From Paeniglutamicibacter quisquiliarum (lineage in GTDB: Bacteria; Actinomycetota; Actinomycetes; Actinomycetales; Micrococcaceae), in contig NZ_JAHRED010000005.1 of the NCBI RefSeq assembly GCF_019084045.1, positions 240,373 through 304,372 on the forward strand: DNA of 64,000 nt. Reading direction: 5' to 3'. Positions 25,140 through 33,558 of the stretch are shown in pieces. Positions within the stretch are counted from its first letter, which is position 1. Every line of letters starts with the position of its first letter. The notes under the pieces were generated by a model. The model worked only from the letters and a program-made list of their open reading frames with translations, was not told the DNA's origin and did not search any database. A program made the position numbers and the translations under genes.

Positions 25140-26660
25140 ATGTCCAAGCGCAGCGATGCACGCATCCGCGATCTGCTGGCCTCCATGGCCTCGATCGCCA
25201 GCGACCTGTCCGTCACCGCCGTGACCCACCGAGTGCTGGATGAGGCCATGTCCATCTACGCCGCCTCTTCCGGCCTGCTGGAACTGACCAGCTCCTCCCA
25301 CCAGCAGGGACAACTGGCCAAGGGGAAGGACGCCCTGGCGCTGCGTGAGCCCGCCGGCAAGGACGAGCCCAAGCGCCTGCGCCTGGAACTGCGGACCCGG
25401 CAGGAGCTCTTTGCCCTGCTCACCCTGGGACCGAAGAACGGAAAGGACAGGTATTCCAAGGCCGATGCGGAACTGGGGGCCGCGCTCGCCGGAAGCGCCT
25501 CGGTGGCGCTGCAGAATGCGCAGCTCTACCAGGACGCGGCGGACCGGGCACGCTGGCTCACCGCCTGCGCCCGCATCGGCGGCCTGCTGGGGGGAGAATC
25601 GCGCCACCACACCCAGGGACTGAACGATGTTGCCGAGCTGGCCCGCCGCGAGTCCCGCGCCAGGTACGCCCTGTTGCTGACCCCCATCGCCCAGGGCCAG
25701 GGGGCCGGACCCGGCTACCGGATCGCCGGCATCAGCCAGAACGTCCACCCGCACCTGGCCGGACGGGTGCTGCTGAACGTGGGGGAGCTCCACCGCCTGC
25801 GCCTGCACGCCAACAACCCCCTGGTGCTTCCCACGCCGGAGCCAGTCCTCCCCCTGGGGGAGATCGCCGACGGCGCACACACGCTGGTGGCCGCACTGGG
25901 CGCCCGGGGCACCCACTACGGGCTGCTGCTGATGGTCCGCGGCAAGGGCGCGGAAGAGTACGGACCGGTGGAAACCCAGATGGCGGGGATCTTCGCCGAC
26001 AACATCGCCCAGGGCCTGGGGCTGGTCCAGATGCACCACCTGCGCGAGGACGTGCTGCTCTACCGCGAACGCGAACGCATCGCCCGGGACCTGCACGACA
26101 TCGTCATCCAGCGCATCTTCGCCGCCGGCCTGGGCATCAGCGCCCTGCGCAGGCAGCTGCCCACGCCCGCCGCCCGCGAGCGCGCCGCGGGCATCGCTGC
26201 GGAACTCGACACCACCATCGCCGAGCTGCGCGCCACCATCTATTCGCTGCGCGGCCAGGCGGGGGAGACCGAGAGCCCCAGCTTCCACATCCTGCGCGCC
26301 ATCCGCCGGGCCTCCTCGCCCTTGGACTTCACCCCCGAGCTGCGCCTGGGCGAGGGACTTGACGCCCTGGCCGACGAAACCACGCTCACCCACCTGCTGG
26401 CAGTCATCACCGAGGCGCTGAGCAACGTGGTGCGCCACGCCCGCGCCCACGCCGTTGAACTGGCCATCGAGTGCACCGACGGCACCCTGGCCCTGACCCT
26501 GCGCGACGACGGCGTGGGCTTCGGAGCCCCGGTGGCCGAAAGCGGGCTGGCAAACCTGCGCCAGCGTGCCGCCGAGCTTGGCGGCACGCTGGCCGTCGAC
26601 TCCGCCCCGGGGGAAGGGACCACGCTGCGCTGGGTCGTGCCGATGCCGGCGGAACGCTGA
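25140..26660 (+). CDS. Sensor histidine kinase, GAF plus NarL/DevS-type kinase core
   Basis: A 506-residue cytoplasmic kinase with no transmembrane helix. Residues about 10-130 and 145-300 look like GAF-type sensor domains. The dimerisation helix carries the phosphorylated His in RERIARDLHDIVIQRIFAAGLG (HisKA_3), and the ATPase has ITEALSNVVRHARAH, LRDDGVGFG and GLANLRQRAAELGGTLAVDS. The domain order is that of the DosS/DevS redox and hypoxia sensors; whether a heme is bound is not evident. CAGGAGG before the ATG supports the start. Its stop is only 13 nt from the stop of the response regulator gene on the other strand. Confidence 0.88.
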   Translation: MSKRSDARIRDLLASMASIASDLSVTAVTHRVLDEAMSIYAASSGLLELTSSSHQQGQLAKGKDALALREPAGKDEPKRLRLELRTRQELFALLTLGPKNGKDRYSKADAELGAALAGSASVALQNAQLYQDAADRARWLTACARIGGLLGGESRHHTQGLNDVAELARRESRARYALLLTPIAQGQGAGPGYRIAGISQNVHPHLAGRVLLNVGELHRLRLHANNPLVLPTPEPVLPLGEIADGAHTLVAALGARGTHYGLLLMVRGKGAEEYGPVETQMAGIFADNIAQGLGLVQMHHLREDVLLYRERERIARDLHDIVIQRIFAAGLGISALRRQLPTPAARERAAGIAAELDTTIAELRATIYSLRGQAGETESPSFHILRAIRRASSPLDFTPELRLGEGLDALADETTLTHLLAVITEALSNVVRHARAHAVELAIECTDGTLALTLRDDGVGFGAPVAESGLANLRQRAAELGGTLAVDSAPGEGTTLRWVVPMPAER

Positions 26661-26673
26661 GGCGGACCGAGGC

Positions 26674-27384
26674 CTAGGTTCCCCCGTCGTTGCGCCCCGG
26701 CAGCGGATGGGTCACGAACACCGCCGCCTGCGTGCGCGACTCGAAGCCGAGCTTCGCCAGCATCGAGGACACGTAGTTCTTCACCGTCTTCTCGGCCAGG
26801 CGCATGCGCTCGCCGATCTGCCGGTTGCTCAGCCCCTCGCCGACCAGCTCCAGCACCCGGCGTTCCTGGCTGGTCAGCGCCGCCATCCGCGGGTCGGAGT
26901 TCTCGTGGGTGATCAGCCCCGAGATGATCCGCTGCTTCAGTCCCGGGGTGAACAGGGATTCGCCGCGCGCGGCCCGGCGCAGCGCACGGATCAGGTCGTT
27001 GCCGGCGATCTGCTTGAGCACGTATCCCATGGCCCCGGCAAGCACCGCCCCGCGCAGCGCCTGCTCGTCGTCGTAGCTGGTGAGGATCAGGCAGTTCAGC
27101 GACCCGTCGATCGAGCGCACGTCGCGGCAGACCTCGATCCCGGTGCCGTCGGGCAGCCTGGCGTCGAGCACCGAGACGTCCGGGCGCAGGGCCGGGATCT
27201 GCTTGCGGGCATCGTGTGCGGTCCCGGAGGTGCCGACCACCTCGAAGCCCTCGCCCTCCAGCAGCTCCGCAAGCCCCAGGCGAACCAGCTCGTGGTCATC
27301 GAGGATGAACACGCGGATCGGGGCATCGGTCCCGGGGCCGGTGTCCCGGCCGGGGGACCTCCCCGTTGCCGCTGCATTGTCCAT
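26674..27384 (-). CDS. DevR/DosR-like NarL-family response regulator
   Basis: A 236-residue regulator: receiver domain (residues about 22-140; ILDDHELVRLGLAELL, phospho-acceptor in VSVLDARLPDGTGIEVC, LILTSYDDEQ, AGAMGYVLKQIAG) and a LuxR-type helix-turn-helix (residues about 165-225; LTSQERRVLELVGEGLSNRQIGERMRLAEKTVKNYVSSMLAKLGFESRTQAA). The wording closely follows mycobacterial DevR, the dormancy regulator. The start MDNAAAT has GGGAGGG upstream; a longer open frame on this strand runs into unrelated DUF488 DNA. It pairs with the convergent GAF kinase, an unusual tail-to-tail arrangement for such partners. Confidence 0.88.
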   Translation of the reverse strand: MDNAAATGRSPGRDTGPGTDAPIRVFILDDHELVRLGLAELLEGEGFEVVGTSGTAHDARKQIPALRPDVSVLDARLPDGTGIEVCRDVRSIDGSLNCLILTSYDDEQALRGAVLAGAMGYVLKQIAGNDLIRALRRAARGESLFTPGLKQRIISGLITHENSDPRMAALTSQERRVLELVGEGLSNRQIGERMRLAEKTVKNYVSSMLAKLGFESRTQAAVFVTHPLPGRNDGGT

Positions 27385-27667
27385 GACGGTCCCTCCCCGT
27401 GCCGTAGGTGTGCCAGTGGCCCTGCACCATTCCATTCTTTGCCGCGGAACCCGCCTCGGACAAGGGGCCAAAGGCCCGCGGTGCAGTCGGCGGTGCGAGT
27501 CCGGACGTTGCAACGCGCGATGCCCTCCGGCGCCCCCGGCATCGGTGGCCGGGTTTGCCATGCTTCTGGCGGCCCGGCGCCTGGATCCCGATCCGCGCGG
27601 AAAGCCGGGGCGGGGCGGGGCATCGTGGGGCGAGCAACCGCGACGCCGAACCGGCACGGGGGCCCGG

Positions 27668-28219
27668 CTACGGCGTGCCCTCGCCCGGGTCCTGCGCGGT
27701 CGGCGGGTAGGTGATGGCAGTGCCCTGGACCTGGGCAAAGGAGGTGAGGGTGTGCTCCATGGCCGCGGAGCGGGACATGATGTGACGGACCTCGGCACCG
27801 CGCACCAGCAGGGCGTCGCCGACCAGCGAGCGGTGGCAGCGCCACGGGACAGCCTCGGCGCACATGATGACCGTTTCCTCCGTCGCGGCCCGGGCCAGCA
27901 GGTCCTCGATGGCGGCGGCGAATTCGTCGGTCTGCATGTAGTCGGCATAGCCGCGGAAGGAGTCGTTGTGCCAGGCGCCGTTGACGCTGTCCTTGTGCGT
28001 GGGGCGCAGCCCGCCGAGCTCCCTGGCACGGCGATAGCCGATGTGCGCGGATTCCAGGCTCGCGGCCAGGTCCTCGCCGTTGAATTGCGGGTTGTGCCGG
28101 GACTTGGGAATGGTGCGGATGTCAACGACCTGGGTGATGCCGTGGGCCCGCAGGATCTCGATGAATTCGGCCACCTCGTGGGTGGAATGGCCGATGGTGT
28201 GGATGCGGGTGGTGCCCAT
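27668..28219 (-). CDS. DUF488 domain protein
   Basis: A 183-residue DUF488 protein. The family marks are IHTIGHSTHEVAEFIEILRAHGITQVVDIRTIPKSR at the N-terminus (positions 6-41), FRGYADYM, and the conserved Cys-containing VIMCAEAVPWRCHRSLVGDAL near residue 118. The fold is thought to be nuclease- or glycosylase-like, but no activity is established that I know of. It is a lone minus-strand gene between the DevR-like regulator and a GNAT gene, with a 283-nt gap before the regulator gene. Confidence 0.87.
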   Translation of the reverse strand: MGTTRIHTIGHSTHEVAEFIEILRAHGITQVVDIRTIPKSRHNPQFNGEDLAASLESAHIGYRRARELGGLRPTHKDSVNGAWHNDSFRGYADYMQTDEFAAAIEDLLARAATEETVIMCAEAVPWRCHRSLVGDALLVRGAEVRHIMSRSAAMEHTLTSFAQVQGTAITYPPTAQDPGEGTP

Positions 28220-28331
28220 GTTGTGCTCCCCTCGTGCTTTGACCGGTGTGGCTGCCGGGAATGGAAACCCTTGTTTTCAGCGTAGGCGACTACCGCGCAC
28301 ATGCCCATGGATTGCCGGGGCGGCGCGGTTC

Positions 28332-28919
28332 CTAGCCGGGGTTCGGCGGTTCGGGCCGGGAAGCCAGCCAGGATTCACGGGTGATCGCGTACTCGACGTC
28401 GCCGAACTCGTCCCCGGCGATGCGCACCGGCCAGTCGGCGACAAAATGCCGGACCAGGTCCATCCCGCATTTCTCCATGACCAGCCGCGAGGCGATGTTC
28501 ACCGCCATGGTGCTGGCGACGACCCGGGTGACGGCAACGGAGTCCACCGTGAAGGCATGGTCGATCAGCGCGCGGGACCCCTCGGTGGCAAGCCCCAGGC
28601 CCCAGTACGCGTGCTTCAGCCGGTAGCCCAGCTCCGGTTCGTCCGCCGGGTGCCCGGGCTCGGGGCGCAGGTGGAACCACCCGGCGAAGTCACCGGTGCC
28701 GCGCAGCTGCGCCACCCAGAAGCCGAAGTCCGGCCCCCTGCGGTGATACGCCAGGTAGGCGGGAATGTAGTCGGCGACGACTTCCTCCCGCGCGGTCGGC
28801 ACCCCGTCGGTGATGTAGCGCATGACCCGCGGATCGGAGTCCAGGTCGACCAGCAGCCCGGCATCGTCCGCGGTGAATTGGCGCAGGACAAGCCGCGGGG
28901 TCCGCAACAGGATCTTCAT
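28332..28919 (-). CDS. GNAT-family acetyltransferase, RimJ/RimL type
   Basis: A 195-residue acetyltransferase of the RimJ/RimL/SpeG type: LRTPRLVLRQFTADDAGLLVDLDSDPRVMRYI, then FGFWVAQLRGTGDFAGWFHLRP, the acetyl-CoA region LGYRLKHAYWGLGLATEGSRALIDHAF and ASTMAVNIASRLVMEKCGMDLVRHF. Members acetylate ribosomal proteins, amines or antibiotics; the substrate here is unknown. The ATG at 28919 matches the family start; upstream in-frame sequence is unrelated. It lies downstream of the sugar ABC permease genes, 89 nt apart, and may be read through from that operon. Confidence 0.87.
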   Translation of the reverse strand: MKILLRTPRLVLRQFTADDAGLLVDLDSDPRVMRYITDGVPTAREEVVADYIPAYLAYHRRGPDFGFWVAQLRGTGDFAGWFHLRPEPGHPADEPELGYRLKHAYWGLGLATEGSRALIDHAFTVDSVAVTRVVASTMAVNIASRLVMEKCGMDLVRHFVADWPVRIAGDEFGDVEYAITRESWLASRPEPPNPG

Positions 28920-29008
28920 GGGTCCATTGTGCGCTTGCCGGGCCCCTAGCCACAGGGCCGGCCGGTTCGGGTCCGGGCGGATTCCCGCCCCGGCCCCGGC
29001 GGACGCGC

Positions 29009-29824
29009 CTACTCCTTGACGGCCCCCTCGAGCATGCCCTTGATGAAGTGGCGCTGCATCAGGAAGTAGAGCAGGACCACCGGCAGCGCGACCATCACCG
29101 CGGCGGCGGCCAGCAGCGCGGTGCCCTGGGTGTACTGGCCCTGGAAGAAGGCCAGGCCCAGCGGCGCGGTGCGGAACTCCCCGGAGGGGGACATCACCAG
29201 CGGGATCAGGAACTCGTTCCAGGTCCACATGAACATCAGCACCACCATGGTGGTGATCGCCGGGCGGCCCATGGGCACCAGGATGGAGAAGAGCATCCGG
29301 CCCTTCGAGGCGCCGTCCACGCGCGCGGCATCCATGATCGAGGGGCTCACGCTCTTGAAGTAGGCGCGCATCCAGTAGGTGCCGAAGGCGACGGACTGGG
29401 CGACCTGTGGCAGCGCCACGGCCCAGATGGTGTCGGTGAGCCCGAGGGTGCGCAGGTCGAAGAACAGCGGCACGATGATGGCCTCGGCGGGCACCATGAT
29501 GCCCAGCAGGAAAAGGTAGAACAGTGCCTGCTCGCCGCGGAACCTCATGGTCCCGAACGCGTAGCCCGAAAGGATGGAGAGCACCACGGCCAGGGACACC
29601 ACGACCAGGGCCACCAGCACCGAGGTGCCCATGTACTGCCCGAATCTCCCCTCCACCCAGGCGGTGGCGAAGTTCGACGGGTGGAAGGCACCCTCGCGGG
29701 CTGCGGAGGCGTTGGCCGGGCCGAACGCGGCGGCCAGGATGGAGGCCACCGGGGTGAGCACGATGAGGGAGAATCCGATGAGGATCGCGTAGTTCAGCGT
29801 CCGCTCGGTGGCCGAGACCCTCAT
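29009..29824 (-). CDS. Sugar ABC transporter permease, MalG type
   Basis: A 271-residue inner-membrane permease with about six helices. The EAA loop that touches the ATPase is at KSVSPSIMDAARVDGASKGRMLFSILVPMGRPAI (about residues 160-193). It forms a heterodimer with the upstream permease, whose stop it overlaps by 4 nt. No ATPase gene is in the operon; in actinobacteria such carbohydrate importers usually share one ATPase of the MsiK/UgpC type encoded elsewhere. It is the last gene of the PfkB-SBP-permease-permease operon. Confidence 0.9.
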   Translation of the reverse strand: MRVSATERTLNYAILIGFSLIVLTPVASILAAAFGPANASAAREGAFHPSNFATAWVEGRFGQYMGTSVLVALVVVSLAVVLSILSGYAFGTMRFRGEQALFYLFLLGIMVPAEAIIVPLFFDLRTLGLTDTIWAVALPQVAQSVAFGTYWMRAYFKSVSPSIMDAARVDGASKGRMLFSILVPMGRPAITTMVVLMFMWTWNEFLIPLVMSPSGEFRTAPLGLAFFQGQYTQGTALLAAAAVMVALPVVLLYFLMQRHFIKGMLEGAVKE

Positions 29825-30744
29825 GCGCCGCGCTCCGAGATCCGGTTAACGGCCAGGGTGACCAGGAAGATGATGACGGTCAGGGTGACGCCGATGGCCG
29901 CGGCACTGCCGACCTGCCCGGTCTCGAACGCCCGCCGGTAGACCTCGTAGCTGGGCACCGTGGTGGAGGAGCCGGGCCCGCCGGAGGTGGTCATGTAGAT
30001 CAGGTCGAAGGTCTTCAGCGAGGCGACGATGGTCAGCGTGAGGGCCACGGTGAGCTCGGCGCGCACCGAGGGGACGATGATGGCGAGGAACTCGCGGATC
30101 GCCCCGGCGCCGTCCAGCCGGGCGGCCTCGAAGAGCTCGGCCGGGATGCGGGCCATGCCCGCGAGCAGCAGCACGGTGACCAGCCCGGTGGACACCCAGG
30201 AGCCGATGAGCCCGACCGCGGGCAGGGAGAAGGCGTAGTCCCCGAGCCAGGGGCGGGTGAGCGCGTCCAGTCCGACGGAGCGCAGCGCGGAGTTCAGCAG
30301 CCCGTCGGGGGCGTAGATCTGCTTGAAGGCCACGGCGACCACCACCATGGCAATGACCTGGGGCAGGAACACCAGGGTCCGGAAGAGCGGCAGGCCGCGG
30401 ACCTTCGCCCGGGTCAGCACCGCGGCCAGCACCAGCCCGACGCAGCAGGGAAGCACCGCGTAGAAGAAGATGAAGGCGCCGGCATGGCCGAACGCGGCGC
30501 GCAGCCGCGCGTCGGTGAGGATGTCGGCGTAGTTCCCCGCCCCCACGAACGTTGCAAGACTCAGCCCGTCCCAGTCGAAGAGGGACAGGTGCACCGCGCG
30601 GGCCAGCGGGTAGAGCATGAACGCGGCGTAGATCGCAAGCGCCGGCGCGATGAAGAGATAGGGCGTGAGGCGGTGCCCCTGGCGGGCCGAGTGCCTTCCC
30701 GGCCCGCCGGCGGCGGTGTTACTTGCCCTGGGTAAAGCCCGCAT
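29821..30744 (-). CDS. Sugar ABC transporter permease, MalF/UgpA type
   Basis: A 307-residue permease with about six helices (LTPYLFIAPALAIYAAFMLYPL at the N-terminus) and the EAA loop IPAELFEAARLDGAGAIREFLAIIVPSVRAELT near residue 205. The ATG at 30744 lies within the 3' end of the binding-protein gene (26-nt overlap) with GGAAG upstream, and its stop overlaps the next permease by 4 nt, so the three are translationally coupled. Substrate class is carbohydrate; which sugar is not clear. Confidence 0.9.
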   Translation of the reverse strand: MRALPRASNTAAGGPGRHSARQGHRLTPYLFIAPALAIYAAFMLYPLARAVHLSLFDWDGLSLATFVGAGNYADILTDARLRAAFGHAGAFIFFYAVLPCCVGLVLAAVLTRAKVRGLPLFRTLVFLPQVIAMVVVAVAFKQIYAPDGLLNSALRSVGLDALTRPWLGDYAFSLPAVGLIGSWVSTGLVTVLLLAGMARIPAELFEAARLDGAGAIREFLAIIVPSVRAELTVALTLTIVASLKTFDLIYMTTSGGPGSSTTVPSYEVYRRAFETGQVGSAAAIGVTLTVIIFLVTLAVNRISERGA

Positions 30745-32083
30745 AGTCAGCTTCCATGGCCTCGGTGAAGGCCTTCGCGTCGATCCGGCCGTCCAGCAGG
30801 CCCTGCAGCGAATCGCCGAGGGTCTCTCCCATGGTCGGGGTCGCGTAGTCCAGGTACGGCAGCAGCACCCCGTCGGTGGTGACGGCCTCGAACGCGGTGT
30901 ATACGTCCTTGAGCACGCCGGAGGCGGGTGCGTACTTCTGTGTGTTGACCACCGGGAGGTTCCCGGTCTCGGCCAGCACGGCCATCGCCTCGTCGTTGGT
31001 GATGAAGTCGATGTAGGCCGCGGCCAAGTCAGGGTTCTTGGTCTTGGCCGTCACGGTGAACGGCAGCCCGGTGCCGCCGGTGGTGTGCGCGCCCGCTTCG
31101 GCGGGGGCAGCCGGTGCGAAGAACCCGACGTCCTCGCCCATGGCGTCGGCCAGGTCCGCTGCCATCCAGGAGCCGCCCATCAGGAAGACCCCCTCGCCCT
31201 TGGCCAGCTTCTGCCAGGCGGCATCGTATTCGGTGCCGTTGACCCCCTGGTTGAAGTAGCCCTTGGCATTCCAGTCGGCCAAGGCGGCGGCCGCGGCCTC
31301 GTTCTCGGGGGTGGTCCAGGAGGCGCCGGCGTTGCCGAAGCCAAGCTTCTCGATTTGCCCGGCCTCGACCTTGGCGCCCTGCAGGGGGCCGAAGACGTGC
31401 CCGGCGGGCCACTTCTCGATGTTGCCCAGCAGCAGCGGGGTCTCGCCCTTGTCCTTGGCGGTGGTGATGGCGGACTCGAATCCGGCCCAGTCGGCCGGGA
31501 CCTCCAGGCCCAGGGATTCGAGTTTCTTCTTCGAGTAGAAGACGCCCACCACCTCGCCGACCTGCGGGAGCCCGTAGACCGAGCCGGAGCCGAAGGTGGT
31601 CCCGTCGGCGGAGTACTGCGAGTACTTCAACACGGAGGCCGGGTAGCGTTCGGTCCAGCCGTAGGCGGCCGCCCAGTCATCGAGCGGCAGCAGCTGCCCG
31701 GCCTTCACGAACGCTCCCATGGTGTTGCGGCCATTGTTGGCCTGGACCACGTCGGGGGCGTCGGTGCCGGAAAGGGCCAGGCGCAGGGTCTTGCCCAGGT
31801 CCTCGAAGGACTGGGAATTGCGCTTGATTTTCACGTTCGGGTACTTGGCCTCGAAGGCGGCATTGAGCTTGGTCATCTGCTCGTTCTGTCCGCCGCGAAC
31901 CTCCTGGTCCCAGACGGTGAGCGTCTGCTCGCCCATCTTGGTGACGTCCTTTTCGACGGCGGTCCCGGCGGCCGGGGCGGAAGGCGCTGGCGCCTCCGAG
32001 CCCGGCGTGCAGGCCGAAAGCGCCAGTGCCAGTGCCGCGACGGCGGCCAGGGCCAGGGTGCGGGTTGTGCCTCGGGGTTTCAT
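30719..32083 (-). CDS. Sugar ABC transporter substrate-binding lipoprotein
   Basis: A 454-residue family-1 solute-binding protein. The signal peptide (residues about 1-26) ends in the lipobox LSAC, so Cys26 is lipidated and the protein is held on the outer face of the membrane. The mature protein shows the usual two-lobe features: LTVWDQEVRGGQNEQMTKLNAAFEAKYPNVKI, GTDAPDVVQANNG, EVVGVFYSKKKLESLG, and GTGLPFTVTAKTKNPDLAAAYIDFI. A GAAAGGA site precedes the ATG. Located between the PfkB kinase gene (80 nt upstream) and the permeases. Confidence 0.92.
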   Translation of the reverse strand: MKPRGTTRTLALAAVAALALALSACTPGSEAPAPSAPAAGTAVEKDVTKMGEQTLTVWDQEVRGGQNEQMTKLNAAFEAKYPNVKIKRNSQSFEDLGKTLRLALSGTDAPDVVQANNGRNTMGAFVKAGQLLPLDDWAAAYGWTERYPASVLKYSQYSADGTTFGSGSVYGLPQVGEVVGVFYSKKKLESLGLEVPADWAGFESAITTAKDKGETPLLLGNIEKWPAGHVFGPLQGAKVEAGQIEKLGFGNAGASWTTPENEAAAAALADWNAKGYFNQGVNGTEYDAAWQKLAKGEGVFLMGGSWMAADLADAMGEDVGFFAPAAPAEAGAHTTGGTGLPFTVTAKTKNPDLAAAYIDFITNDEAMAVLAETGNLPVVNTQKYAPASGVLKDVYTAFEAVTTDGVLLPYLDYATPTMGETLGDSLQGLLDGRIDAKAFTEAMEADYAGFTQGK

Positions 32084-32163
32084 GAGGGTCCTTTCAAGAC
32101 GGTGCGGGGGTGCTGGATGTTGCGGCAGGCTTCGACGGCTGCCGGTATGGCGGGAGATCGGGG

Positions 32164-33291
32164 TCAGCGGGCCGGGGGCAGGGGGTGGTTTCGGTGGGGC
32201 CGGTAGTGGGCCTCGGCCTCGGTCAGCAGCCCAAACGTGGCCTCTGCCCGGCGGACCGCATTGGGCTTGTGCTCCGACAGGACCTCGTCCAGGAAACCGT
32301 AGCGCCTGGCGATGTCCCGGCACTCGGCGTTCTCCCGGGCCCGCAGCTTCTTGGACTCCCACCAGTCGGCGATGTCGCCCCAGCCCGGCGAGGCCAGGGA
32401 ACCGCCGAAGTGCTTCACGGCCAGTGCGGAACAGAGCGTGGAGAAGAGCAACCGCTGCTCCAGCGGCCAGCCGGCCAGGGTGCCGAGCACGATGCCGGCT
32501 GAAAACACGTCGCCGGCACCCGTCGGGTCGATGGCGGGCACCGGCAGGCTGGGAACCCGGGCCCGTTCGCCGGTGGTGGAGTCGATGGCGATGGCCCCGT
32601 CCACGCCCTGGGTGATGACCACCAGCGGGGTGCGTGTCGACAGGGCCTCGAGCGCGGCCTCGGGGGTGTCGGTGCGGGAGTACGCCATGGCCTCGACGTG
32701 GTTGGGCAGAAATCCGTGGCAGAGCCCCAGGTCCCCGAGCATGGCCGGATCCCATTTCTCCGTGGGGTCCCAGCCAACGGCGGCGAAGACCTTGCCCTGG
32801 GCAGGGGAGCTGGACACCCACCACGGCGCTTCGTCCCCGGGCAGGGCCAGCTCGGCAATCATGGCCTTGGAGGTGGGCGGCGTGCCGATGAGCTCCTTGG
32901 CGCTGATGGGCATCGGGTGGCCATGGGTGACCATGGACCGGTCCCCGTCACGGGCCAGGGACACAGTGACCGCCGAGTGCCACTCGGGGAAGATCCGCGA
33001 ACGGCTCAGGTCTATGCCCTCCTGCTGCTCGAGCAGCGACCAGGACCAGGCGCCGTAGGCATCGTCCCCGAAACCGGCCGAGAGCCCGGTGGCCAATCCC
33101 AGCCGGGCGGCGGCCACGGCAAGGTTGGCGATTCCGCCGGGGACCGAGCCCATGCCCTCGGCCCAGACCTCGGTTCCGGGTTGCGGGGCGGTAGGCAGGC
33201 CGGTGAAGATGATGTCGAAAAAGAGCGACCCGGTGAGGAAGAGATCGAGGTCGGTGCCGGATGCTTCGTCAACCACTGTGTTCCCCTTCAT
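32164..33291 (-). CDS. PfkB-family carbohydrate kinase
   Basis: A 375-residue ribokinase-type kinase. The N-terminal PfkB signature lies in AEGMGSVPGGIANLAVAAARLG, and the catalytic C-terminal motif is DPTGAGDVFSAGIVLGTL (anion hole GAGD, catalytic Asp). A further 90 residues follow (ADWWESKKLRARENAECRDI...), longer than ribokinase. It probably phosphorylates the imported sugar. Start uncertain: the ATG at 33291 is given, but a GTG five codons further in has AAGGGG well placed in front of it. It is the first gene of the ABC importer operon and divergent from the GH4 gene. Confidence 0.87.
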   Translation of the reverse strand: MKGNTVVDEASGTDLDLFLTGSLFFDIIFTGLPTAPQPGTEVWAEGMGSVPGGIANLAVAAARLGLATGLSAGFGDDAYGAWSWSLLEQQEGIDLSRSRIFPEWHSAVTVSLARDGDRSMVTHGHPMPISAKELIGTPPTSKAMIAELALPGDEAPWWVSSSPAQGKVFAAVGWDPTEKWDPAMLGDLGLCHGFLPNHVEAMAYSRTDTPEAALEALSTRTPLVVITQGVDGAIAIDSTTGERARVPSLPVPAIDPTGAGDVFSAGIVLGTLAGWPLEQRLLFSTLCSALAVKHFGGSLASPGWGDIADWWESKKLRARENAECRDIARRYGFLDEVLSEHKPNAVRRAEATFGLLTEAEAHYRPHRNHPLPPAR

Positions 33292-33558
33292 GTGCCCCGC
33301 CTTGGCGCTGGCTGGGCGGGTCGGGTCGGCGCGCACCGGCAGGCCGACGGCGCAGGCCGCTGGGAGCCGCCTTGGTTTGGACGGTAGCATGCGCCCGGGG
33401 ACGGTACAAGCGCATGAAAGTGCACGTCGAAGCCCCTTGGCCACTGTTACTCTGGGCCCATGGCCCTCGGCGCGACCGCGGCACTGGCGGACCCGTCATC
33501 GGGCGCCGAGGCCGAAACCCCGGAGCATCCGGAACCAAGGAAGCGAAGTGATAGAGGC
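33292..33558. other. Divergent promoter region of the sugar operon and the GH4 gene
   Basis: This 267-bp gap holds the promoters of the leftward kinase-importer operon and the rightward GH4 gene. I see no clear operator palindrome, and no regulator gene is adjacent. Confidence 0.5.

Noticed and set aside
30665..32206. A 513-residue plus-strand frame opposite the sugar-binding lipoprotein gene
   Set aside because: Antisense shadow; the minus strand has a signal peptide, lipobox and solute-binding motifs.
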